Notes: generated by a model not told the origin, from the sequence alone. Counted from the stretch's first letter, positions 1 through 5,860 are shown. The stretch is 6,293 nucleotides of DNA from an uncultured Eubacteriales bacterium (GCA_900550525.1 URSN01000109.1:1-6293); one strand, 5' to 3'. Numbers and translations are program-made.

Positions 1-184
1 CGCCGCCCGCCCGGGGGGCCGCCGCCGGCGCGCCGCCCGCCCGGCTTGCGGCGCGCCCCGGCCGCGCCGCCACTGCGCAGTATTTCACGTTCCGCCGCGC
101 CGGACAAGCCGCCCGCGCCGCCCTGCCCGGGATGGGGCGCGCCCCCGCGCGACCTTCGCGCCCCCGCTTTCGCGATGGCGGCGC
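1..184. other. Non-coding GC-rich region downstream of the TIR gene
   Basis: No minus-strand reading frame continues here and I recognise no protein in any frame. It contains a 14-bp direct repeat (1-14 and 31-44, period 30), a 12-bp perfect palindrome GGGGCGCGCCCC (134-145), a hairpin gcgcga-cct-tcgcgc (147-161) and a 10-bp palindrome ACTGCGCAGT (72-81) in the only AT-richer patch. There is no T-tract after the hairpin in the gene direction, so no standard intrinsic terminator is evident for the TIR operon. Confidence 0.6.
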
Positions 185-193
185 TCAGGCGGC
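168..193 (-). repeat. 26-bp repeat, copy 1, across the stop codon of the TIR gene
   Basis: Bases 168-193 are identical to 3920-3945. On the coding strand the repeat reads GCCGCC, then the stop TGA, then GCGCCGCCATCGCGAAA. It therefore supplies the last two alanine codons, the stop and the first 17 untranslated bases. The match ends at 194 and 167. No obvious hairpin lies within it. Confidence 0.85.
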
Positions 194-2359
194 GGGCGTC
201 AGGAGGTCCCGCCAGCCGGAGACGTCGCACTGGCCATGGAAGTTATCACCCGTGGCGACAACGGTGCCGTCGGCGCGCAGGCCGACGGTATGCAAGCGGC
301 CTGCGGCGATGGCGACGAGATCGCGCCAGCCGGAGACGTCGCACTGGCCAGTCCGGTTATAGCCCGCGGTAATGGCCGTGCCGTCGGCGCGCAGGCCGAT
401 GGTGTGAGAGCCGCCCGCGGCGACGGCGACGAGATCGTGCCAGCCGGAGACGTCGCACTGGCCATGGAAGAAATCACCCGTGGCGGCAACGGTGCCGTCG
501 GCGCGCAGGCCGGCGGTATGATAGCCGCCTGCGGCGACGGCGTTCCGCTGCGCGACCCCGGCCCACAGGGCGGCGCTGCGCGCCCGCGCGTCCCGGTACC
601 CGTCCGCCCTGCCAAAGGCAATGGCCGCCTCCGGCGTCCGCCCCGCCTCCAGCAGTTCCTCCGCCTGCCGGTAGGCGATGCGCTGCGTCACCACGATGGA
701 GATCACGAGGAGCGCGAGCGCGACCGGCAGGGCGATGATGGCGGTGCGCCGCAGCCGCTTCTGCGTGCGGAGCCTTTGCGCCTGCTCCGCCGCCCGGCGC
801 TGTTCCAGCTCCTCCGCGCGGCGCAGGCACGCCTGCGCCCGGGCGTCCGCGTCCCGGTAGCCCGTCAGCGCGGCAAAGAGGCCGGCGGCCTCCTGCAGCG
901 CGGGGATGGCGTCCTCCCGCTGCCGGGCGAGGGCGGCGGCGTATTTCGCTTCCTGTTCCAGCTCCTCGGCGCGGCGCAGGCAGTCCTGCGCCCGGGCGTC
1001 CGCGTCCCGGTAGCCGGAGATGTGCGCAAACGCCGCCGCGGCCTCGCGGTACGCCTCCGGCGTGCACGGCTCCTGCAGGCGGCGCGCGGCGGCCTCATAC
1101 CGGGCCTGCAGGCGGCGCTGCGCCTCCCGCTCCCGCACGGTCTTTGCCGCGCCCCGCAGCTCCTCTTTGAGCGCGGCGCCGCCGAAGCGGAGCGCCTTTT
1201 GATAGTTGTCGCTGCCGTCCAACGGCGCCTGGCAGGCGCGCAGCGCCTCGCGGCGGGAACAGCGCAGCTCGGCCATCAGCTTGCCGAGGTACGCCTCCGC
1301 GTTCTCCGGCTCGAGGTCGAGCACGCGTTCGCAGTATTCGTCGGCGCTGGTCCAGTCCCCGTCCTCGAGGAACAGGAACGCGCGCCTTAGCAGCGGCGCG
1401 GCGGCCGGCACGGGCGCGGCCTGCGGCGCGGCGGGCTGCGGCGCGCTCCCGGCCATGGGCTGCGGCGCGCCGGTCAGCTTGCGGATGCCGTGCACCAGGT
1501 CCTGCATGAAGCCCAGCCGCCCCATGTCCAGCGCCTGCAGGTGGGAGAATTCCTCCGGCAGGTCGTAGGGGTCCATATCCCGGTAGGCGGGGATGAGGGT
1601 CTTTTTCGCGCCGCCCCGGATGAGCGCAAGGTAACGGCTCCACTCGTTTTTCACCCACACGGCGTTGAAGTGGTCCGGCCGCGTGCCCAGCACGACCATC
1701 ACCCGCGCGGATTGCAGCGCGGAGAAGATGTACGGCTCGTAGGCCGTGCCGAGCTTATCCTCCAGCGTGACGCGCGCGAAGAACACGCGGAACCCCTCCT
1801 GCGTCAGCTCGCGGTACAGGTCGCCGGCGAGCACGCTGTCCGGCGTGCGGCGGCCGTTGGCGTCCGTCTCCTTATAGCAGAGGAACACGTCGAACGGCGC
1901 TTCCCTTTCGGAGATCTCCAGGATGCCCTTCTGGATCCTGTTGATGGCCTCCGCCTCGCGCTCGTAGATGGCGCGCTGCCCGACGCCGGCATGGGCGAGG
2001 GCGGAGCGGTAGTTCTCATCGTCAAAGACCGAGGTGAACTGCGTGCGGTTGATCGTGGGGATGCGCGCGTGCGTCGCCGGGTCCTCCACGTATTCCACGC
2101 CGTAGCGGCACAGCACGAGCGACCAGTACGCCTCCGCGTCCGCCGCGTCCTCGTTGAGCAGCTGCTCGTAGAGGGCGGCCGCCTTGTCGTACTCGTTGTT
2201 GCGGCGGTAGTGGCTTGCCCGGTCGTACAGGTTCGCCCGCTGGTCGCTGTCAAGCCGCGGCAGCGTCTGCTGCGTGCCGCAGTAGCCGCACACCGCCGTG
2301 GTCTGCTCCGGCTGCACCTCCAGCGCGCCGCCGCACATCTTGCACTTGAAAACAGCCAT
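185..2359 (-). CDS. Zinc-ribbon / TIR-domain / YxDA-repeat / RCC1-repeat membrane protein
   Basis: The 724-residue product has a mosaic architecture. Residues 1-35 form a zinc ribbon (C6, C9, C24, C27). Residues about 40-150 are helical, with a TPR-like stretch. Residues about 154-295 are a TIR domain starting FDVFLCYKETD, with a W-V-x-x-E segment whose E239 is the candidate NADase glutamate. An Ala/Pro-rich linker (297-322) follows, then TPR-like and charged helical sequence. GYRDADARAQ motifs sit at about 449 and 500, with a degenerate copy at about 587. There is one hydrophobic segment (about 539-558) after a basic RLRR stretch, and three 38-residue RCC1-like repeats (608-720). TIR domains in bacteria often cleave NAD+ or make signalling nucleotides; whether this one does is inference. 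The ATG at 2359 is chosen because GGGGTAAGGGAAC lies just upstream and the zinc ribbon begins at once. It is the second gene after the SPFH gene, 50 bp away, so probably cotranscribed. The RCC1 array is short for a seven-bladed propeller, and the stop codon lies inside a 26-bp repeat. Domain calls are confident; function is unknown. Confidence 0.9.
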   Translation of the reverse strand: MAVFKCKMCGGALEVQPEQTTAVCGYCGTQQTLPRLDSDQRANLYDRASHYRRNNEYDKAAALYEQLLNEDAADAEAYWSLVLCRYGVEYVEDPATHARIPTINRTQFTSVFDDENYRSALAHAGVGQRAIYEREAEAINRIQKGILEISEREAPFDVFLCYKETDANGRRTPDSVLAGDLYRELTQEGFRVFFARVTLEDKLGTAYEPYIFSALQSARVMVVLGTRPDHFNAVWVKNEWSRYLALIRGGAKKTLIPAYRDMDPYDLPEEFSHLQALDMGRLGFMQDLVHGIRKLTGAPQPMAGSAPQPAAPQAAPVPAAAPLLRRAFLFLEDGDWTSADEYCERVLDLEPENAEAYLGKLMAELRCSRREALRACQAPLDGSDNYQKALRFGGAALKEELRGAAKTVREREAQRRLQARYEAAARRLQEPCTPEAYREAAAAFAHISGYRDADARAQDCLRRAEELEQEAKYAAALARQREDAIPALQEAAGLFAALTGYRDADARAQACLRRAEELEQRRAAEQAQRLRTQKRLRRTAIIALPVALALLVISIVVTQRIAYRQAEELLEAGRTPEAAIAFGRADGYRDARARSAALWAGVAQRNAVAAGGYHTAGLRADGTVAATGDFFHGQCDVSGWHDLVAVAAGGSHTIGLRADGTAITAGYNRTGQCDVSGWRDLVAIAAGRLHTVGLRADGTVVATGDNFHGQCDVSGWRDLLTPAA
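200..538 (-). repeat. Three tandem 114-bp units encoding RCC1-like repeats
   Basis: The 3' end of the TIR gene is a tandem array with a 114-bp period. The segment beginning gccagccggagacgtcgc recurs at 211, 325 and 439. Each unit encodes 38 residues of the pattern AAGxxHTxGLRADGTxxxxG...GQCDVSGWxDLxA. The third unit departs from the pattern after GWRDLL and ends in TPAA and the stop codon. RCC1 domains usually build a seven-bladed propeller, so three units cannot close one alone. Confidence 0.9.
803..1015 (-). repeat. Pair of 60-bp near-identical direct repeats inside the TIR gene
   Basis: Bases 803-862 and 956-1015 match at 57 of 60 positions by hand alignment and are offset by 153 bp (51 codons). 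They encode the two copies of GYRDADARAQ-x-CLRRAEELEQ. A more diverged third copy (GYRDARARS) lies after the transmembrane segment, near 578-600. YxDA-type helical repeats are frequent in Firmicutes TPR-like proteins. Confidence 0.85.
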
Positions 2360-2409
2360 GTTCCCTTACCCCGTCCCGTTCGCTGCGGTTTTGCCGTCCC
2401 TGCCGCGCG

Positions 2410-3789
2410 CTAGAGCTGCGCGCCGCATTCGGTGCAGAATTTGCCCGGCGGCGTCCGCCTGCCGCAGGCGGGGCAGACCACCTCCCGGGCGGCGGGGGCG
2501 ACCCTTGCCCCGCACTCCAGGCAGAACTTTGCGCCCGCGGGCAGCTCCTTCCCGCAGGCCGGGCAGCGGACGGGCTGCCCCGCCGCGCCGCCGGCAAGGC
2601 CGCGCACCGCGTCCGCAAGCTGCGGCGCGACCGTGCCCATGGCCGCCATGCCGACGCCGAGCCCCAGCATATCGCCCACCACGCCGCTGCCGCCGCTGCC
2701 GCCGCCCATGTGGCCGATGCCCTCGGCGTAGGCCTTCTGCACCTCGGCTTGCAGCACGTCCTTCTGGTCGTACCCCTGCGCGCGCATGACCTCGGCCTCC
2801 GCCTTGCCCTGCATGGCGGCGACCTCCGCCTCCGCCGCGCCCGTGAGCCGCAGCGCGTCCGCCTCCGCCTGCGCGGCGACGCGCCGGCGCTCGCCCTCAA
2901 GGCGCTCGCGCATGAGCGCGCGCTCGGCCGCCATGCGCTCCGTCTCGGTGGCGGTGGGCTGCTTTTCAATCTCGATCTGGCGGCGCGCGGCGGTGATCTC
3001 CGCCTCGCTCTGCGCCTGCGCGGCGCGCACCTCGGACTGCGCGCGGGCAAGGCGCGTCTGCACCTGCACGGTCTGCAGCTCGCGCAGGCGGCGGAAGTTC
3101 GGGTCGTCCTCGGGCAGGACGATGGTGGTGATGTAAAACTCCGGCACGGTCAGCCCGTATTCCTCAAACCCGGCCGACACATATGCACCCACGTCGGCCG
3201 AGAGCGCGAGCAGGTGCTCGTCCACCTCCAGGATGTTGAGCCGCTCCCTGCGGATGCTCTGCGCCAGATGGCTCTTGACCATGGTGGAGATCATCGGGCG
3301 GAACGCGCTTTGCAGGGATTTGGCGAACGCCTCGCCCCCCTCCGCCCAGGCGACGCCGCCGCTCGTGCCGACGAGCTTTGTGACGAGCTTTTTCCCGTCC
3401 GACACGGCGAGGTTCAGCTCGCCGCAGGCGCCGATGTCCAGCGGCAGCCCCAGCTCCGGCTCCAGGAAGCGCACCTTGCTGTCCGTGCCCCATTTGAGCG
3501 CCATCTGCACGGTTTTGCTGATGAAATAGACCTCGCAGTGGAACGCGTATTCCCCGCCGGTGACGAGCGTTTTTTTCAGGTCCTTGATGAAGATGTAGTT
3601 CTCCGAATCGAGCGTGTACCGGCCCGGGCCGAACGTCGCGGCGATGGCGCCGTTGGCAAAGAAGACCGCCTCCTGCGTCTCGTGCACGATGAGCTGGCTC
3701 CCGTTGTTGAAGTCCTCGCAGCCGTGCTTCCAGACGAACGTGTCGTTTCCGCCCTCGTACTTGATGACGTCTATGATGTGCAGCGCCAT
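2410..3789 (-). CDS. SPFH/band-7 domain protein with two C-terminal zinc ribbons (YdjI-like)
   Basis: The 459-residue product begins MALHIIDVIKYEGG and shows the YdjI-type SPFH domain at about residues 20-225 (FVWKHGCEDFNNGSQLIV, ANGAIAATFGPGRYTL). An Ala/Glu/Arg-rich probable coiled coil follows (about 230-340), rich in AEAE and AQSE motifs. Next come a Gly/Ser linker (GGGSGGSG, 362-369), a hydrophobic Gly/Met stretch (370-390) and two zinc ribbons: C409/C412/C423/C426 and C439/C442/C452/C455. SPFH proteins form large membrane-associated assemblies; in Bacillus, YdjI is tied to the PspA membrane-stress pathway (from memory). The ATG at 3789 is preferred because GGGGGAGAGGATC stands directly before it and the family N-terminus starts there; a longer start at 3852 would lie inside the promoter. 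It is the first gene of an operon with the TIR gene. Family assignment is firm; its cellular role here is inferred. Confidence 0.92.
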   Translation of the reverse strand: MALHIIDVIKYEGGNDTFVWKHGCEDFNNGSQLIVHETQEAVFFANGAIAATFGPGRYTLDSENYIFIKDLKKTLVTGGEYAFHCEVYFISKTVQMALKWGTDSKVRFLEPELGLPLDIGACGELNLAVSDGKKLVTKLVGTSGGVAWAEGGEAFAKSLQSAFRPMISTMVKSHLAQSIRRERLNILEVDEHLLALSADVGAYVSAGFEEYGLTVPEFYITTIVLPEDDPNFRRLRELQTVQVQTRLARAQSEVRAAQAQSEAEITAARRQIEIEKQPTATETERMAAERALMRERLEGERRRVAAQAEADALRLTGAAEAEVAAMQGKAEAEVMRAQGYDQKDVLQAEVQKAYAEGIGHMGGGSGGSGVVGDMLGLGVGMAAMGTVAPQLADAVRGLAGGAAGQPVRCPACGKELPAGAKFCLECGARVAPAAREVVCPACGRRTPPGKFCTECGAQL

Positions 3790-3825
3790 GATCCTCTCCC
3801 CCGTTTCGTATGGATGGTGTGCTCC

Positions 3826-3839
3826 GCCGCAGATGCGGC
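3826..3839 (-). promoter_or_regulatory. Inverted repeat at the start of the SPFH-TIR leader
   Basis: GCCGCA-GA-TGCGGC is a 6-bp perfect inverted repeat with a 2-base centre, a few bases downstream of the predicted transcription start. It could be an operator for a dimeric regulator. As RNA it could be a small 5' hairpin (GCCGC, loop AUCU, GCGGC). The sequence alone does not choose between these. Confidence 0.45.
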
Positions 3840-3850
3840 ATGACAATCTC

Positions 3851-3880
3851 ATTATATGGCAGCGGGGGGCGCTTTTTCAA
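3851..3880 (-). promoter_or_regulatory. Sigma-A-type promoter of the SPFH-TIR operon
   Basis: On the minus strand there is TTGAAA (3880-3875), an 18-bp spacer and a perfect TATAAT (3856-3851). Transcription would start near 3844, giving a leader of about 55 bases before the ATG at 3789. The patch is notably AT-richer than its surroundings. It lies only about 60 bp beyond the DUF1294 stop codon. Confidence 0.85.
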
Positions 3881-3887
3881 GGCGTTT

Positions 3888-3922
3888 CGGCAGAATATAC
3901 GCGCCTTCTGCCTGCCGTTTTT
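3888..3922 (+). terminator. Inverted repeat with a plus-strand T-tract between the DUF1294 and SPFH genes
   Basis: Two overlapping stems are possible: ggcagaa (3889-3895) with ttctgcc (3906-3912), and cggcag (3888-3893) with ctgccg (3912-3917). The second is followed directly by TTTTT (3918-3922) on the plus strand. In the direction of the genes (minus) the hairpin is preceded by A5 and has no T-tract after it. It therefore looks like a terminator of plus-strand, antisense transcription, or a weak processing site at the end of the rarA-DUF1294 message. Confidence 0.35.
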
Positions 3923-3945
3923 CGCGATGGCGGCGCTCAGGCGGC
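3920..3945 (-). repeat. 26-bp repeat, copy 2, across the stop codon of the DUF1294 gene
   Basis: This is a perfect copy of bases 168-193 in the same orientation and the same register relative to the stop codon: two alanine codons, TGA and 17 downstream bases. The two host genes are unrelated in protein sequence, so common gene ancestry does not explain it. It overlaps by three bases the T-tract next to the inverted repeat at 3888-3917. Confidence 0.85.
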
Positions 3946-4308
3946 TCCCGCCAGCAGCGGCGGCAGCAGCAGCGCGAGCGCCTGCACGAGCAGCAGCAGC
4001 GGCACGCCGGCGCTAAACAGCGGTTTTTTCGTCTTGTGGCGGAACAGGCGCATGGCCAGCAGCGCGCCCGCTGCGCCGAAGCACGCCGCACAGCACAGCA
4101 GCGTGCGCTCCGGGATGCGGCGCCGCCCGCGCCGCGCACGGCGCTTGTCCAGGCCAAAGAGCGCGAAGGAGAGGAGGTTGAGCGACAGCAGCGCGGCGAG
4201 CAGGACGGCGTCTGGCAGGCCCGTCGCTGCGGGGGAATGGGCCGCGGCCGCGCGGCCCGGCGCTGCTAATAAGAGGGTCGCGGCGCGCGCCGCCATGAGG
4301 GGCGACAT
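3937..4308 (-). CDS. DUF1294 family small membrane protein
   Basis: The 123-residue product carries the DUF1294 signature: a hydrophobic helix, LLSLNLLSFALFGLDKRRARRG (about 40-61), then RRRIPERTL (62-70), a second helix (about 71-86), MRLFRHKTKKPLFSAG (86-101) and a third helix (about 102-120). The family consists of short inner-membrane proteins of unknown function. The start is uncertain. ATG 4308 begins 11 bp after the rarA stop, but it has no clear ribosome-binding site and adds an unusual Ala-rich leader of about 30 residues; ATG 4296 is the only other in-frame candidate. Translation may be coupled to rarA. The stop lies inside the 26-bp repeat shared with the TIR gene. Family call is firm, start is not. 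Confidence 0.85.
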   Translation of the reverse strand: MSPLMAARAATLLLAAPGRAAAAHSPAATGLPDAVLLAALLSLNLLSFALFGLDKRRARRGRRRIPERTLLCCAACFGAAGALLAMRLFRHKTKKPLFSAGVPLLLLVQALALLLPPLLAGAA

Positions 4309-4319
4309 GGGCGCGGCGC

Positions 4320-5651
4320 TCACCGCCTGCCGGCGCGGCGCGCGGCCTTCCACGCCTTGATCTGCCGCAGCCGCTCGGCAAAGCGCGCCTCGAGCCCCTG
4401 CTCGGTGGGCGTATAGTAGGCGCGGCCCTCGAGCGAGTCGGGCAGGCACTGCATGTCGGTCAGCTTCTCCTCCGTATCGTGCGCGAACTGGTAGCCCGCG
4501 CCGTAGCCCAGCTCCTTCATCAGGCGCGTGGGCGCGTTGCGGATGTTGAGCGGCACGGGGTCGGCCAGCTGCTGCAGCGCGTCCTTGCGCGCGCGCAGGT
4601 AGGCCATGTCCAGCGCGTTCGACTTGGGCGCGAGCGACAGGTAGACGACCGCCTGCGTCAGGTGCACGTTGCACTCCGGCATGCCGAGGAAGTGGCACGC
4701 CTGGTACGCCGCCACGGCCAGCTCGAGCGCGCGCGGGTCGGCCAGGCCCACGTCCTCGCTGGCAAAGCGCACCACGCGCCGCGCCACATACAGCGGGTCC
4801 TCGCCCGCCTCGAGCATGCGCGCGAGCCAGTAGACCGCGGCGTCCGGGTCGGAATTGCGCATGGATTTGTGCAGCGCGGAGATGAGGTTGTAGTGCTCCT
4901 CGCCGCCCTTGTCGTAGAGCAGCGAGCGCTTGGAGGTGCACTGCTCGATCGTCCCGGCCGTGACGGTCACGCCGCCATCGGCGTCCGCCTCGCCGTTGAG
5001 CACGACCATCTCGAGCGTGGAGAGCGCGGTGCGCGCGTCGCCGTTGGCAAACACCGCGAGGCGCTCGATCAGCTCGTCCGCGATGGCGATGCGCTGGCCG
5101 CCAAAGCCGCGCGGGTCGTCGAGCGCGCGGCGCAGCAGCAGCACGAGGTCCTCCGTCTCCAGCGGCTGCAGCACGAACACCTTGCAGCGCGAGAGCAGCG
5201 CGCCGTTGACCTCGAAGGAGGGGTTCTCCGTCGTCGCGCCGATGAGGATGATGCTGCCCTTCTCCACAAAGGGGAGGAATGCGTCCTGCTGCGCCTTGTT
5301 GAAGCGGTGGATCTCATCGACGAACACGATGGTCTTTTCGCCAAAGCGCACGTTCTCGTCGGCCTTGGTCATCACGGCGCGGATCTCGCGGATGCCGCTG
5401 GTCACGGCGGAAAAGTCGATGAACGCGGCGCGCGTCCTGCCGGCGATGATGCGCGCGAGCGTCGTCTTGCCCACGCCCGGCGGGCCCCAGAAGATCATGG
5501 AGCTGATGCGGTCGCTCTCGATCAGGCGGCGCAGCACCTTCCCCTCGCCGAGCAGATGCCGCTGCCCGACGAATTCCTCCAGCGTATCCGGCCTGAGCCG
5601 TGCCGCCAGCGGCTGCGCCGCGCCGCCTGCAAACAGCGTGCCCTGTTCCAT
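4320..5651 (-). CDS. rarA: Replication-associated recombination protein A (AAA+ ATPase, MgsA/RarA family)
   Basis: The 443-residue product has the length and motifs of RarA. It has an N-terminal MEQGTLF and a PLAARLRPDTLEEFVGQ box. Walker A is GPPGVGKT (56-63), Walker B is IVFVDEIH (108-115), sensor 1 is IGATTEN (137-143), the arginine-finger region is SRC (R155) and sensor 2 is NGDARTAL (203-210). The C-terminal collar and tetramerisation region follows (SEDVGLADP, NVHLTQAVVYL, GYQFAHD). RarA is a cytoplasmic, clamp-loader-like tetrameric ATPase that acts at stalled replication forks and with SSB. The ATG at 5651 is preferred over ATG 5669 because GAGGTGA lies 5 bp before it and the family N-terminus starts there. 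It has its own promoter at 5720-5692 and is followed 11 bp on by the DUF1294 gene. No key residue is missing. Confidence 0.97.
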   Translation of the reverse strand: MEQGTLFAGGAAQPLAARLRPDTLEEFVGQRHLLGEGKVLRRLIESDRISSMIFWGPPGVGKTTLARIIAGRTRAAFIDFSAVTSGIREIRAVMTKADENVRFGEKTIVFVDEIHRFNKAQQDAFLPFVEKGSIILIGATTENPSFEVNGALLSRCKVFVLQPLETEDLVLLLRRALDDPRGFGGQRIAIADELIERLAVFANGDARTALSTLEMVVLNGEADADGGVTVTAGTIEQCTSKRSLLYDKGGEEHYNLISALHKSMRNSDPDAAVYWLARMLEAGEDPLYVARRVVRFASEDVGLADPRALELAVAAYQACHFLGMPECNVHLTQAVVYLSLAPKSNALDMAYLRARKDALQQLADPVPLNIRNAPTRLMKELGYGAGYQFAHDTEEKLTDMQCLPDSLEGRAYYTPTEQGLEARFAERLRQIKAWKAARRAGRR

Positions 5652-5691
5652 TGCGCTCACCTCGCCCATTATCGCACAGATTTCCAATGAT

Positions 5692-5720
5692 ATTGTACCA
5701 TGGCCGCGCGCCGGATGCAA
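5692..5720 (-). promoter_or_regulatory. Promoter of rarA
   Basis: On the minus strand there is TTGCAT (5720-5715), a 17-bp spacer and TACAAT (5697-5692). A TG one base upstream of the -10 makes it an extended -10 promoter (TGGTACAAT). Transcription would start near 5685, giving a leader of about 33 bases. The -35 is weak but the spacing is ideal. Confidence 0.7.
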
Positions 5721-5731
5721 AGGGCCGCGCC

Positions 5732-5758
5732 GGGGGCGGGGGATGGGGCGCGGGGGGG
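5732..5758 (+). other. Potential G-quadruplex upstream of the rarA promoter
   Basis: Four G-tracts of 5, 5, 4 and 7 bases lie on the plus strand (5732-5736, 5738-5742, 5745-5748, 5752-5758), separated by loops of 1, 2 and 3 bases. This fits a tight intramolecular quadruplex pattern. It ends 12 bp upstream of the rarA -35 element and lies on the rarA template strand. Confidence 0.6.
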
Positions 5759-5759
5759 C

Positions 5760-5781
5760 GCGGAGGGAGCGGAGGGAGCGG
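5760..5781 (+). repeat. Short tandem repeat of a 9-bp unit (gcggaggga)
   Basis: The 9-bp unit gcggaggga occurs twice in tandem (5760-5768, 5769-5777), followed by a partial gcgg. It directly adjoins the G-tract cluster, so the intergenic stretch from 5732 to 5781 is strongly purine-biased on the plus strand. Confidence 0.75.
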
Positions 5782-5814
5782 CCGATCACGGAGGACGGGC
5801 GGACGTACCGAATC

Positions 5815-5847
5815 AAAAAAGGGGCGCGCTCAGCGCAGGGGCGCGCC
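5815..5847 (-). terminator. Second, downstream terminator after metA
   Basis: On the minus strand GGCGCGC (5847-5841) can pair with GCGCGCC (5829-5823) across an 11-base loop. Two C residues and then six T residues (5820-5815) follow. The loop is long and the T-tract slightly displaced, so this is weaker than the terminator just upstream; it may act as a backup. Confidence 0.6.
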
Positions 5848-5860
5848 GGGGAAAGGGCGC

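Noticed and set aside
70..110. Possible minus-strand promoter for a gene left of the window (TTGTCC ... TACTGC)
   Set aside because: The -10 is poor, the spacing is 19 bp, and no gene start is visible to support it.
236..3843. Long plus-strand open frames opposite the TIR and SPFH genes (for example 236-1390, 1490-2413, 2710-3843)
   Set aside because: They are Arg/Ala/Gly/Val-rich, match no family I recognise, and lie antisense to genes with clear domains; high GC content leaves few stops in these frames.
3790..3852. Longer start for the SPFH gene at 3852
   Set aside because: It would begin inside the TATAAT promoter, and the added residues are not family-like; the ATG at 3789 has a strong ribosome-binding site.
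4309..4941. Open frame upstream of and in frame with the DUF1294 gene, extending to 4941
   Set aside because: This part is low-complexity sequence inside rarA in another frame; only the portion from about 4308 to 3937 shows DUF1294 features.
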